From: Ureibacillus chungkukjangi
GTDB lineage: Bacteria; Bacillota; Bacilli; Bacillales_A; Planococcaceae
NCBI RefSeq assembly: GCF_003217295.1
Contig: NZ_QJTJ01000010.1
Coordinates: 1 to 64,000 of the forward strand
Direction of reading: 5' to 3'
DNA: 64,000 bases
Below are positions 53,073-62,571 of the stretch, piece by piece (position 1 is the stretch's first letter; each line of letters starts with the position of its first letter). A program made the translations under genes and the position numbers. The notes below the pieces were generated by a model. That model made no database searches, was not told where the DNA came from, and was given only the letters and a program-made list of their open reading frames with translations.

Positions 53073-54287
53073 TTATAAATACCGATCTTTAGCACTTACG
53101 AAGGCAGTAAAGAATAAAATTATCGCGGATATGATAAACAAAATATTCGGTGTGTTCCAGCTTCCTGTCGTGTCATGTAAGAGTCCGAACAATACAGGAC
53201 CAGCTGCAGCAAGCAAATAACCGATTGATTGAGCAAATCCAGAAATTTGAGCTGCTTCGTATGCAGTCTTTGTACGAAGTGTAAAGAGCATCATAATTAT
53301 CCCGAATGAGGCTCCCGCCGCTAAGCCAATGCAAATCATCCAAACTGCAGTAAAATCCGTAAGTCCTAACAGTAATCCACTAAAACCAATGATATAGAGT
53401 GCTGTAAACATATACACGATTGGGCGTTGAGAACGTAGCTTTTCGGCAATAATCGGAATAAGAAACGTCATTGGGATTTGAGCCATTTGCATCATGGAGG
53501 TCAACCAACCAGCCTTGTCTGCACTATAGCCTTGTGAAACCAAAATTTCTGGCACCCATGAGATGGAACAATAAAATAATAGAGACTGGAATCCCATTGA
53601 AATTGCGATAGCCCATGCTAAAGGCTTTTTCCAAATTTTTATCTCTGGTACATCAGTTGTACTGTTTGAAAGTGTAGCTAAATTCACCTTCTCACCACGT
53701 AGAAGTGGCGTCCAAACGACTAATGTGATGAGGGTTAAGATAACCGATACACAAAGAGCACCCTGCCAGCCCCAAGCAGTATTTGTGGCAATTGGATTAC
53801 TAATTCCAACGGCTATTGCTGCCGAGATATTCATTGATACTGTGTAAATACCGGTTAATAATCCAATTTGTAATGGATACTTTAGTTTAAAAAAGCTTGG
53901 GACTAAGACATTGCCGAAAGAAATAGCAACGCCAATTAAAGCCGTTCCGAAAATTAACAATGATGTTGTTCCAAGTGAACGTAAAATAATTCCTATCGTC
54001 AGTAAAATAACCGAATAAAATAAAGTCTTTTCTATGCCAATTCTTCGAGAAATGCGCGGTGCAAATGGTGATACGACCGCAAATGCAAGTAAAGGTATGG
54101 TAGTCAAAAATCCTGCAAGGACATTAGAAATTCCAAGTCCATCGCGAATAGAAGAAATAACAGCTCCTACTCCTGTTAACGGTGTTCTAAGTGTGCTAGC
54201 TAAGAAAATAATCGCAATAACGAAAAGTAATGTAGAGGATGTAATGGGCAGCCTCTTACTTTTATGAGTGGCATTTGTAGTAGTCAT
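53073..54287 (-). CDS. MFS transporter, CynX/NimT type
   Basis: 404 residues with 12 expected helices. STLRTPLTGVGAVISSIRDGLGIS at the first helix and FAPRISRRIGIEKTLFYSVILLTIGIILRS are typical of the CynX/NimT (cyanate / nitroimidazole) branch of the major facilitator superfamily. Substrate unknown. Ribosome site GGAGGAG. Single gene. Confidence 0.88.
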   Translation of the reverse strand: MTTTNATHKSKRLPITSSTLLFVIAIIFLASTLRTPLTGVGAVISSIRDGLGISNVLAGFLTTIPLLAFAVVSPFAPRISRRIGIEKTLFYSVILLTIGIILRSLGTTSLLIFGTALIGVAISFGNVLVPSFFKLKYPLQIGLLTGIYTVSMNISAAIAVGISNPIATNTAWGWQGALCVSVILTLITLVVWTPLLRGEKVNLATLSNSTTDVPEIKIWKKPLAWAIAISMGFQSLLFYCSISWVPEILVSQGYSADKAGWLTSMMQMAQIPMTFLIPIIAEKLRSQRPIVYMFTALYIIGFSGLLLGLTDFTAVWMICIGLAAGASFGIIMMLFTLRTKTAYEAAQISGFAQSIGYLLAAAGPVLFGLLHDTTGSWNTPNILFIISAIILFFTAFVSAKDRYL

Positions 54288-54710
54288 TTTTCTCCTCCAT
54301 CTAATGTATGTGAAAATTCTACAAATTAAAAAATAGAATTTTTCGTGTTAAACTATTATTTAAACCAACTTCTATCTTACATCTATATGTAACTTTGGGA
54401 TAGTGGTGATTTCAATAAAATCACATAGGCTTCGATGTATGTATGCCTGCTTTTATTTTAAAAAATCAGGTAAACTTTCATAGAAAAACGTATGCCATAA
54501 GGTGTTAACTTTATGCTCTTTGATAAGTATCTAGGAGATAAAAACATGTAACCTTCCAAGGCACTTCTAACACTAAAGTAGTGTCCATTTACACATTTAA
54601 GTTAACATACCATCGCATTTGTGATGGTTTTTATTTTTTCAGGGTATATGTTTCTGTTGGAAAGATTGGACATACTAAAACTGAGTGTATTTTAAAGGAG
54701 ATTTTTTTGC
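54288..54710. other. Intergenic region before the amino-acid permease
   Basis: 423 bp without a gene. A GTGATTT / AAAATCAC hairpin lies at 54413-54433 and an intrinsic-terminator-like hairpin ACCATC-GCATTTGT-GATGGT followed by TTTTTATTTTTT at 54610-54640. The second could end a leader transcript of the permease gene. I looked for lysine riboswitch and T-box hallmarks and saw none. Confidence 0.45.
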
Positions 54711-56165
54711 ATGAGTGACAAAAATAGTAATAATAATCAACCCGAGCTAAAAAGGGGCTTAAAAAGTCGTCATATTGCGATGATTTCTCTTGGCGGAACA
54801 ATCGGGACAGGCTTATTTTTAGCTAGTGGTGCGTCCATTGCACAGGCTGGACCAGGTGGTGCTCTTGTTGCATACGGAGTAATTGGGATTATGGTCTATT
54901 TCCTTATGACAAGTCTTGGGGAAATGGCAGCTCACATGCCAACATCAGGGTCATTTAGTACATATGCAACAAAATTCGTAGACCCTGCCTTTGGATTCGC
55001 AATGGGGTGGAATTATTGGTATAACTGGGCAATCACAATTGCCGCAGAAATTGCCGCAGTATCGCTTATTATGAAATATTGGTTCCCTGATAGCTCTTCC
55101 GCAATTTGGACAGTATTATTTATTGTTGTTGTATTAACATTTAACCTATTATCTGTAAAAGCCTATGGGGAAAGTGAATATTGGTTTGCGATGATTAAGG
55201 TAGCAACGGTAGTTATTTTTATCATTGTTTCCTTCTTAATGATTTTCGGGATTTTAAGAGGGCATGATCCAATTGGATTTGAAAACTTCTTTGTAGGAGA
55301 TGCTCCATTTAATGGTGGATTCCTTGCGATTTTCGGTATTTTCCTGGCAGCAGGTTTTTCGTTCCAAGGAACAGAATTATTAGGGATTACAGCAGGGGAA
55401 ACAGATGACCCGGGGAAAAACATCCCAAAAGCTGTTCGCTCCGTATTTTGGCGTATTCTGTTATTTTACATTTTAGCTATTTTAGCAATTGGCTTATTAA
55501 TTCCATACACAGATTCAAGATTATTATCTGAAGATATTGCGGTTTCACCGTTTACTTTAGTATTTGATAAATTGGGAATTGCAGTTGCTGCATCTGTGAT
55601 GAATGCCATTATTTTAACGGCGATGCTTTCTGCAGGGAACTCTGGACTTTATGCATCATCTCGTATGCTTTGGCAGCTGGCGGTAGATGGCAAGGCGCCA
55701 AAAATCTTTGCGAAACTGTCTAAACGAGGAATTCCAGTCTATGCATTGCTTGCAACATTGGCTGTGGGATGTCTTGCGTTTTTGTCGTCCTTCTTTGGTG
55801 ATGGAGTCGTATATATGTGGCTATTAAATGCATCCGGTTTATCAGGCTTTATAGCATGGGTTGGGATTGCAATCAGTCATTATCGTTTCCGTAAAGCGTA
55901 CTTGTTACAAGGGCATGATATTAACCTGCTTCCATATAAAGCGAGATTTTATCCATTCGGGCCATTATTTGCGTTAATCGTCTGTATCATTGTAATTGTT
56001 GGGCAAAACTATACAGCATTTTCTCTGGATTCAATCGATTGGTATGGAGTAGCCGTTTCATATATTGGGATTCCACTCTTTATCGCTCTATGGTTAGGCT
56101 ATAAAATCAAGCATAAAACTAAAATTGTACCTTTAGAAGAGTGCGATGTTGAAACACATAGATAG
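54711..56165 (+). CDS. Amino-acid permease of the APC family, LysP-like
   Basis: 484 residues, 12 helices. GLKSRHIAMISLGGTIGTGLFLASG is the AAT-family substrate loop, followed by GEMAAHMPTSGSFSTYATKFVDPAFGFAMGWNYWYNWAITIAAE; FQGTELLGITAGETDDPGKNIPKAV is a conserved LysP-type segment. Lysine or another basic amino acid is the likely substrate. AAAGGAG ribosome site; its leader contains a terminator-like hairpin, so attenuation is possible. Confidence 0.9.
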   Translation: MSDKNSNNNQPELKRGLKSRHIAMISLGGTIGTGLFLASGASIAQAGPGGALVAYGVIGIMVYFLMTSLGEMAAHMPTSGSFSTYATKFVDPAFGFAMGWNYWYNWAITIAAEIAAVSLIMKYWFPDSSSAIWTVLFIVVVLTFNLLSVKAYGESEYWFAMIKVATVVIFIIVSFLMIFGILRGHDPIGFENFFVGDAPFNGGFLAIFGIFLAAGFSFQGTELLGITAGETDDPGKNIPKAVRSVFWRILLFYILAILAIGLLIPYTDSRLLSEDIAVSPFTLVFDKLGIAVAASVMNAIILTAMLSAGNSGLYASSRMLWQLAVDGKAPKIFAKLSKRGIPVYALLATLAVGCLAFLSSFFGDGVVYMWLLNASGLSGFIAWVGIAISHYRFRKAYLLQGHDINLLPYKARFYPFGPLFALIVCIIVIVGQNYTAFSLDSIDWYGVAVSYIGIPLFIALWLGYKIKHKTKIVPLEECDVETHR

Positions 56166-56170
56166 TACTA

Positions 56171-56212
56171 AATCGGTAAAATTCAGCATAATGAGTTTTA
56201 CCGATTTTTTTT
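56171..56212 (+). terminator. Terminator after the permease gene
   Basis: Arms AATCGGTAAAA and TTTTACCGATT followed by eight T. Confidence 0.9.
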
Positions 56213-56279
56213 ATTTTTGAAAGCTGTCCTTGCTATAATGGACATAGATAAAGTACGAAAGATAAAGGGAGTAGTGAAA

Positions 56280-56966
56280 ATGGCAGTTTCAGCGGGCTTT
56301 TTGAAAAAAATTGAGCGATGGATAATAGATGAACATTCAGGGGAAATTTTATATTTACCTTTTCAAACACTCGGCAACCCATATAAAGCTAGGGTAATAC
56401 TCGTGGGAGCAAATCCAGAGCCATTGTTGGAGGTAGATGCATCTGATTCTCAAATTTTGTCGGAAACATTAGTGGATTCAGCTTTATTCAGTGATCTGTT
56501 TCAAGATGAAATTGCTGAAGCCTCTCGAGAATACAAGGGATCATTACATTTTGCCTCCTGGGTAAATGAAAATTTAAGAGAACAGGTCGTCCTTTCAAGT
56601 CTTAACGGTCTTAATCTAGAAAATGAAAATTTAAAGCAGTTAAAAAAGGGGAAGGATCCTCTGTACTTGAGGGGGTTTGAAATTTTCAAAGAAGTAATCA
56701 ATGAATTTGAACCGGAATTTTTAGTCATTCAGGGATCTGCAGCATACAAACTCTTTTTGGAGCAGTACAAGGAGCAATTGATAGATATTGAAGTAGATAA
56801 CATCTCTGCGTCAGTTCAGACTTTGGAAAATAGTGGAGTAATAGCGAAATTACCCCTAAAGAATGGTCGTAATGTGAATATCTTAGTTTGTAGAAGTATG
56901 GGGGCCTTCGGTAAGGAAGGAAAAACTTTTGGGGAGTTTAAAGAAAAATTAACTCAACTATTGTGA
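56280..56966 (+). CDS. Hypothetical protein with uracil-DNA-glycosylase-like motifs
   Basis: 228 residues, soluble. RVILVGANPEPL resembles the motif-1 GxNPG of UDG-fold proteins and FLVIQGSAAYKLFLEQYK the strand-helix before the second motif; the C-terminal VCRSMGAFGKEGKTFGEFKEKL would hold the last. A catalytic assignment cannot be made. ATG 56280 is about nine bases after AAAGGGAG. An extended -10 (TGCTATAAT at 56231-56239) just upstream suggests its own promoter. Confidence 0.55.
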   Translation: MAVSAGFLKKIERWIIDEHSGEILYLPFQTLGNPYKARVILVGANPEPLLEVDASDSQILSETLVDSALFSDLFQDEIAEASREYKGSLHFASWVNENLREQVVLSSLNGLNLENENLKQLKKGKDPLYLRGFEIFKEVINEFEPEFLVIQGSAAYKLFLEQYKEQLIDIEVDNISASVQTLENSGVIAKLPLKNGRNVNILVCRSMGAFGKEGKTFGEFKEKLTQLL

Positions 56967-57165
56967 TATCCTATATGAATTATGATAGTTATTGGAAATA
57001 AACACGAACGTTAACCTTGATATTTTTTAAATAAATAGCTAATTTCCGAATAATTAGAATCGTTTTATTATTTGGTATGTTATTGCAAACAAATCCATCA
57101 CTGTTTATAATGAGGACATTCTTAACGAAAACTTAACATTTCGCTGTTAACAACAGCTTTTATAT

Positions 57166-57236
57166 TCACTCATATAATAGCGAGAATATGGCTCGCAAGT
57201 TTCTACCGACTTACCGTAAATAAGTCGACTATGAGA
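57166..57236 (+). promoter_or_regulatory. Guanine-type purine riboswitch aptamer
   Basis: The conserved pattern CTCATATAAT - ATGGC - GTTTCTACCG - CCGTAAA - CGACTATGAG is intact, with P1 closing as CTCATA / TATGAG. The specificity base next to the UAUG is C (GACTATG), as in xpt-pbuX guanine aptamers; adenine aptamers have U there. Located 160 bp upstream of xpt, so guanine or hypoxanthine should switch off xpt-pbuX. Confidence 0.95.
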
Positions 57237-57306
57237 GAAACAATGTTTAGAAACGAATGTCCGTTGTTCTATAGGTTATTTCGTATTCTATTAACTTTCG
57301 AACGCA

Positions 57307-57969
<663 letters not shown>

Positions 57970-58012
57970 TTAACTAACATCTAAGGCAGCATATTAGGAG
58001 GATATTGTTCAC

Positions 58013-59314
58013 ATGAATAATGTAAAAGCAACGACACTTGGTATTCAACACTTACTTGCGATGTATGCAGGCGCCATATTAGTTCCATTGATTATTGGTG
58101 GTGCTTTAGGGTTCGATGCAACGCAAATGACGTATTTAGTAGCCATTGATATTATGATGTGTGGTATTGCAACACTTCTACAGGTAATGAGAGGAAAAGC
58201 ATTTGGTATTGGTTTACCTGTAGTATTAGGATGTACCTTTACAGCAGTTACTCCAATTATTGCAATTGGTTCTGAAAAGGGAATTGGTGCAATTTATGGT
58301 GCCATTATTGTTTCTGGACTTATCGTTGTTTTAATTTCTGGATTCTTCGGGAAATTGGTTAGATTTTTCCCACCAATCGTAACAGGCTCTGTTGTAACAA
58401 TTATCGGAATTTCACTTATTCCAGTAGCAGTGAACAACATGGGCGGTGGACAAGGTGCAGAGGATTTTGGTTCTGCTATTAATGTATCCTTAGCTATGAT
58501 TACACTTGCTTTAATTCTAGTAATCTATCGTTTTACAACTGGATTTACTCGTGCTATTTCAATTTTACTTGGGTTAGTTATTGGTACAGTAATTGCTGTT
58601 TTCTTTGGAAAAGTAGACTTTTCACCAGTGTCAGAGGCTTCCTGGTTACATATGGTTCAACCGTTCTATTTTGGCACACCAACATTTGATTTTGGGGCAA
58701 TACTTACAATGACACTAGTAGCTATGGTTTCGTTAGTAGAGTCAACGGGGGTATATCATGCTCTAAGTGATATTACGAAAAAGCCAATCGAATCGAAGGA
58801 TTTATCTCGTGGTTATCGTTCTGAAGGGTTAGCTTCAATTATTGGTGGTATCTTTAATGCTTTCCCGTACACAACGTTCTCACAAAATGTAGGGCTAGTT
58901 AAAATGTCAGGTGTAAAAGAGCGTAAAGTCATTTTTATTACAGGTGGTTTGTTAGTTGCACTTGGCTTCTTACCCAAAGTTGCGGCTTTAACAACAATTA
59001 TTCCAACGGCAGTACTTGGTGGAGCAATGCTTGCAATGTTCGGTATGGTCGTAACACAAGGAATTACGATGCTTGCTCCTGAAATCATGCGTTCTTCTGA
59101 AAACGCAATGATTGCTGCAATTGCGGTTGGTTTAGGTGCAGGAGTAGTATTCGTTCCAAATATTTTCGCAGTATTGCCAGAATGGATTTCTGTATTAACT
59201 TCAAACGGTATTGTATGTGGATCTGTAACGGCGATTGTGTTAAATATATTGTTCAACATTATTGGTTCGAAAAAAGTAGATGCTTTGCATACCCAGCCAA
59301 TAGAGGCAAAATAA
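58013..59314 (+). CDS. pbuX: Xanthine permease
   Basis: 433 residues of the NCS2 (nucleobase-cation symporter 2) family with about 12-14 helices. GIQHLLAMYAGAILVPLIIGGALG at the start, VVLGCTFTAVTPIIAIG, and VESTGVYHALSDIT plus NVGLVKMSGVKERKV are family hallmarks. Lies 43 bp after xpt with its own AGGAGGAT and shares the riboswitch-controlled transcript. Imports xanthine for Xpt. Confidence 0.96.
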   Translation: MNNVKATTLGIQHLLAMYAGAILVPLIIGGALGFDATQMTYLVAIDIMMCGIATLLQVMRGKAFGIGLPVVLGCTFTAVTPIIAIGSEKGIGAIYGAIIVSGLIVVLISGFFGKLVRFFPPIVTGSVVTIIGISLIPVAVNNMGGGQGAEDFGSAINVSLAMITLALILVIYRFTTGFTRAISILLGLVIGTVIAVFFGKVDFSPVSEASWLHMVQPFYFGTPTFDFGAILTMTLVAMVSLVESTGVYHALSDITKKPIESKDLSRGYRSEGLASIIGGIFNAFPYTTFSQNVGLVKMSGVKERKVIFITGGLLVALGFLPKVAALTTIIPTAVLGGAMLAMFGMVVTQGITMLAPEIMRSSENAMIAAIAVGLGAGVVFVPNIFAVLPEWISVLTSNGIVCGSVTAIVLNILFNIIGSKKVDALHTQPIEAK

Positions 59315-59318
59315 AAAA

Positions 59319-59366
59319 TAGGGAAACTCAGGAGGTCATTTACGACAACTGAGTTTCCCTTTTTAT
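59319..59366. terminator. Bidirectional terminator between pbuX and fructokinase
   Basis: Arms AGGGAAACTCAG and CTGAGTTTCCCT with a 17-base loop, A-rich before and T-rich after; it overlaps the fructokinase stop codon. Confidence 0.9.
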
Positions 59367-60304
59367 ATGTCTTCAATAGTAGGTAAAGCGGTAATAGCAC
59401 CAATCTTTTCACAAACCTTTGCGGCAACCTTATTACTAAAGTGAACGATGTTTTGCCATTCTAGGAAGCTTAATGATTGGGGATTCTCCAATTTACCGAG
59501 CTGGAAAAGCGTTGCCCCTACAAATGCATCACCAGCACCGGTTGTATCCACTGCTTGTATCGGGATACTAGGGACAGTTGCTGAATTTTCTTCAAAGGAA
59601 AGGTAAGTGCCAGCTTTTCCAAGGGTAACAGCAATACATTTGGCACCAATGGCATGAAGCTCAGAAACAGCTTTCGTAATATCGGATTTGTTGGTTAAAA
59701 GAGTCAGCTCCTCGTCACTTACCTTTAAAAAATCACATTTTGCAATCAAATCACGGGCCAATTTAACGAATTCAGCCTCTTGCCCTTTCCATAAATCGGA
59801 TCGGAAATTTGGATCAAAGGAAATATAACAATCATTGTCTTTAGCCGCATCAAGTAATTTCGTATAAGTTTGTTGCAAAGCACCCGGAAGAAGGGCAGTA
59901 GCAGAACCGAAATGTACGAGTTTCATAGTATCGAATAGGTTTTTTGGAACTTCATTGAGCGATAAAAATGCATCCGCGCCTCGATTAAAGATAAAGTCAC
60001 GTTGACCATCCTCCTGTAAAGAAACGAATGCCAATGTTGTGGGATGAGTGTCATCTTTGAACAAAAGTGTTGTATTTACGTTTAGATGCTCTAATGTTTT
60101 TTGGAGATAGTCGCCAAAGGAATCATTCCCGACTTTCCCGCAAAAATGAGCTTCTCCTCCAAGCTTCGCAATCGCCGCACTGACATTTGCAGGCGCACCG
60201 CCAGCTTGTTTCGTAAATGAAACACTATCTACTAGATTGGCATTACGATCAGTACTAAAAAAATCTATTAAAAGTTCTCCAACACATAAAATTGGCTGAT
60301 TCAT
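59363..60304 (-). CDS. PfkB-family fructokinase
   Basis: 313 residues. CVGELLIDFFS, KQAGGAPANVSAAIAKLGGEAHFCGKVGNDSFG and DTTGAGDAFVGA (catalytic base region) place it with fructokinases of the ScrK/GMUE type, phosphorylating fructose to fructose 6-phosphate. ATG 60304 follows GGAAAGGAG; a longer frame to 60364 lacks a ribosome site. It is more typical of a fructokinase than the PfkB protein at 21.2 kb. No sugar transporter adjoins it. Confidence 0.88.
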   Translation of the reverse strand: MNQPILCVGELLIDFFSTDRNANLVDSVSFTKQAGGAPANVSAAIAKLGGEAHFCGKVGNDSFGDYLQKTLEHLNVNTTLLFKDDTHPTTLAFVSLQEDGQRDFIFNRGADAFLSLNEVPKNLFDTMKLVHFGSATALLPGALQQTYTKLLDAAKDNDCYISFDPNFRSDLWKGQEAEFVKLARDLIAKCDFLKVSDEELTLLTNKSDITKAVSELHAIGAKCIAVTLGKAGTYLSFEENSATVPSIPIQAVDTTGAGDAFVGATLFQLGKLENPQSLSFLEWQNIVHFSNKVAAKVCEKIGAITALPTIEDI

Positions 60305-60405
60305 TATAAGAACTCCTTTCCGGTTACGAGAGTTTAGTTTCATTATAAAGGTATTGGAGTGCAAATGAAGTAAGAAGTGCTGTTTTAGAGAAAATCGGAT
60401 GTAAG

Positions 60406-60695
60406 ATATGTTAGATAAGTATTATGAAGTGCATGGGGTGCCAAAAGTGTGCCGGTGATGCAGTTCATAAGCGGGATGAAGTGCATTGTGAGTGAAAAGT
60501 GTGCTGGAGATGCAGTTCATAAGGTGGTTGAAATGCATCGTGAGGCAAAAGTGTGCTGGAGATGCCGTTCATAAGCTGAATGAAGTGCATCGCGAGTCAA
60601 AAAAGCACCAGTGATGCCGTTCATAAGCCGGATGAAGTACATACCGAATCAAATTCCCATCAGAGATTGCATTTCATCCGCCAAATCAAACACTT
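60406..60695 (+). repeat. 52-bp hairpin array 3 (six units)
   Basis: Units start at 60406, 60458, 60510, 60562, 60614 and 60666 with 52-bp spacing. Typical unit: ATGCAGTTCAT or ATGCCGTTCAT left arm, 7-nt loop (AAGCGGG, AAGGTGG, AAGCTGA, AAGCCGG), ATGAAGTGCAT right arm, and 23-nt spacer of the kind ending AAAAGTGTGCTGGAG. The first unit keeps only its right arm (60424-60434) and the last is divergent with one inserted base. The array lies in the gap between the start of fructokinase and the end of fumC. Same geometry as arrays 1 and 2 with a different arm sequence. Confidence 0.95.
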
Positions 60696-60763
60696 CAAAG
60701 TCTAACCACGCACTCTCCCGAATACTACTTTAACCTCCTAAAACCGCTAGATTCCCAAATACA

Positions 60764-60803
60764 AAAAACCAGGGAGAAAAACATTATGTTTTTCTGCCTG
60801 GTT
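60764..60803 (-). terminator. Terminator after fumC
   Basis: AACCAGG...AGAAAAACAT and ATGTTTTTCT...CCTGGTT form a long stem; on the minus strand it is followed by TTTTTTGT. Ends the fumC transcript. Confidence 0.88.
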
Positions 60804-60819
60804 AACCCCATCACCCCTA

Positions 60820-62211
60820 TTACTCAGCGTTCGGGGAAATCATTTTCTTCGGATCGATATATTCATCGAACTGTTCGTCCGTTAGTAAGCCAAGTGAAAG
60901 GGTTGCCTCTTTTAAAGTTGTGCCTTCCTTGTGGGCTTTCTTCGCAATTTTAGCGGCGTTTTCGTAACCGATATAAGGGTTTAATGCTGTTACTAGCATT
61001 AATGAGTTTTCAAGATTTCGTTCAAGAACCTCTTTGTTTGGCTCGATGCCGATTGCACAATTATCATTAAAGGACTTCATCGAATCTGCAAGTAGGCGAG
61101 CGGATTGTAGGAAGTTGTAGATGATAACTGGCTTAAATACATTTAGCTCGAAATTCCCTTGTGATGCGGCAAACGCGATTGTTGCATCATTTCCAACGAC
61201 CTGCGTGACAACCATTGTCATCGCTTCACTTTGAGTCGGGTTGACTTTACCAGGCATAATCGAGCTTCCTGGCTCGTTTTCTGGAATCGTAATTTCACCA
61301 ATTCCGCTTCGAGGTCCACTTGCAAGCCAGCGAACATCATTGGCAATTTTCATTAAATCTACAGCAAGAGCCTTTAGTGCCCCATGAGCGGATACGATTT
61401 CATCATGGCTTGTCAGTGCATGGAATTTGTTTTCCGACGATTTGAAGTCTTGGCCAGTTAATGAACTGATTTCCTCTGCTACCATGTCGCCAAATTTCGG
61501 ATGTGCATTAATTCCAGTACCAACAGCAGTTCCGCCAATTGCAAGATCCTTTAAAAATTGTATATTTACCATAATCATCTTTTCAGATTTAACGAGCATA
61601 TGGTGCCAACCACTAATTTCCTGACCTAATGTTAGTGGCGTTGCATCCTGTAGGTGGGTACGGCCAATTTTAATAATATCGTTAAATGCATCTGCCTTTT
61701 CTTTTAAAGTAGCTTTTAATAATTGAAGGCGAGGCATTAAATAGTTTTCAACAATTTCTACTGCAGCAATATGCAGGGCAGTAGGGAAGGTGTCATTCGA
61801 GCTTTGAGATTTGTTTACATCATCATTTGGATGAATACGCTCTGAGCTTCCTTGCTCTTCAAGCATTTGGTTTGCACGGAAGGCAATTACTTCATTTACA
61901 TTCATATTTGACTGCGTTCCACTGCCTGTTTGCCAAACTACAAGGGGGAATTGGTCGTCCCATTTGCCAGTAAGAATTTCATCGGCTGCAGCAACGATTT
62001 TCTCTGCTTTAACTTCTGGAAGCTTGCCTAATTTTTTATTGGCAATAGCGGCAGCCTTTTTTAATGTTGCAAAGGCATGGACGATTTCAATGGGCATTTT
62101 TTCTTCGCCAATTTGGAAGTTCTCTCTGCTACGTTGTGTTTGTGCGCCCCAAATTTTGTCTGCTGGTACACGTACTTCACCTAGTGTGTCTTTTTCAATT
62201 CGAAATTCCAT
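60820..62211 (-). CDS. fumC: Fumarate hydratase, class II
   Basis: 463 residues; interconverts fumarate and malate in the citric-acid cycle, iron-independent. The [45 protein letters not shown] and [15 protein letters not shown] blocks are complete, with the catalytic serine in the last. The GAGTG-type ribosome site is moderate. Its upstream region carries a Fur box, a promoter and a terminator-like hairpin, so expression may be partly linked to iron supply through the candidate small RNA or read-through from its promoter. Confidence 0.97.
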   Translation of the reverse strand: MEFRIEKDTLGEVRVPADKIWGAQTQRSRENFQIGEEKMPIEIVHAFATLKKAAAIANKKLGKLPEVKAEKIVAAADEILTGKWDDQFPLVVWQTGSGTQSNMNVNEVIAFRANQMLEEQGSSERIHPNDDVNKSQSSNDTFPTALHIAAVEIVENYLMPRLQLLKATLKEKADAFNDIIKIGRTHLQDATPLTLGQEISGWHHMLVKSEKMIMVNIQFLKDLAIGGTAVGTGINAHPKFGDMVAEEISSLTGQDFKSSENKFHALTSHDEIVSAHGALKALAVDLMKIANDVRWLASGPRSGIGEITIPENEPGSSIMPGKVNPTQSEAMTMVVTQVVGNDATIAFAASQGNFELNVFKPVIIYNFLQSARLLADSMKSFNDNCAIGIEPNKEVLERNLENSLMLVTALNPYIGYENAAKIAKKAHKEGTTLKEATLSLGLLTDEQFDEYIDPKKMISPNAE

Positions 62212-62271
62212 TCTATCAACACTCCTTTAAAAATATATATGTATTCTATACCCCAAATTAGAAGTCAAAAT

Positions 62272-62360
62272 AGTAAATGGCAAACCTTTAGTAGATTTGC
62301 CATTTTCCATAATATTTATTCGAGAAGTCTGAGGGGTTTGTCTCGAAAGAGTATTAATAT
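62272..62360 (-). ncRNA. Candidate Fur-controlled small RNA, FsrA-like
   Basis: On the minus strand a promoter (TTGACA 62395-62390, 17-base spacer, TATCAT 62372-62367) would start a transcript near 62360. The RNA would form stem TTCGAGA / TCTCGAA (62347-62341 with 62325-62319) with a loop presenting ACCCCTC, and end in hairpin AAATGGCAAA / TTTGCCATTT (62305-62275) followed by an imperfect T tail. About 85-90 nt with an unpaired C-rich patch and Fur control is the layout of B. subtilis FsrA, which represses iron-rich enzymes by pairing to ribosome sites. No frame of useful length is present. The U tail is weak, so read-through into fumC is also possible. Confidence 0.55.
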
Positions 62361-62362
62361 AT

Positions 62363-62381
62363 GATAATGATAATCATTATC
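62363..62381. promoter_or_regulatory. Perfect Fur box
   Basis: GATAATGATAATCATTATC is an exact 19-bp classical Fur consensus. It covers the spacer and -10 of the minus-strand promoter described for the small RNA candidate. No siderophore or iron-uptake gene is adjacent on either side (fumC one way, YeeE-type transporter the other, about 190 bp away). Confidence 0.9.
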
Positions 62382-62395
62382 AATTAAATTGTCAA
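62367..62395 (-). promoter_or_regulatory. Promoter overlapped by the Fur box
   Basis: TTGACA, 17-base spacer, TATCAT on the minus strand. Near-consensus sigma-A promoter directed towards fumC, with the Fur box across its -10. Confidence 0.75.
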
Positions 62396-62571
62396 CATTT
62401 TTCAGATAAATTATTTCGCACTTTTTTTAAAAGATAAAATAGTCCCTTAAAATGCACAAAAGGAACGATCGGCCATTTTGTATACAAAAAAACTATTGTA
62501 AACTAGTAATCTATAATGTATTATAATCATATTGATTTACTAAGGATTAAATTTTGATAAGGAGTGAGACT

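Noticed and set aside
54288-54710. Lysine riboswitch or T-box upstream of the LysP-like permease
   Set aside because: The T-box sequence (GGGTGGNACCGCG type) and lysine-aptamer core motifs are absent; only simple hairpins are seen.
58813-59427. Minus-strand frame of 204 codons opposite pbuX
   Set aside because: Composition typical of an antisense shadow of a membrane protein, crosses the terminator at 59319-59366, and has no ribosome site.
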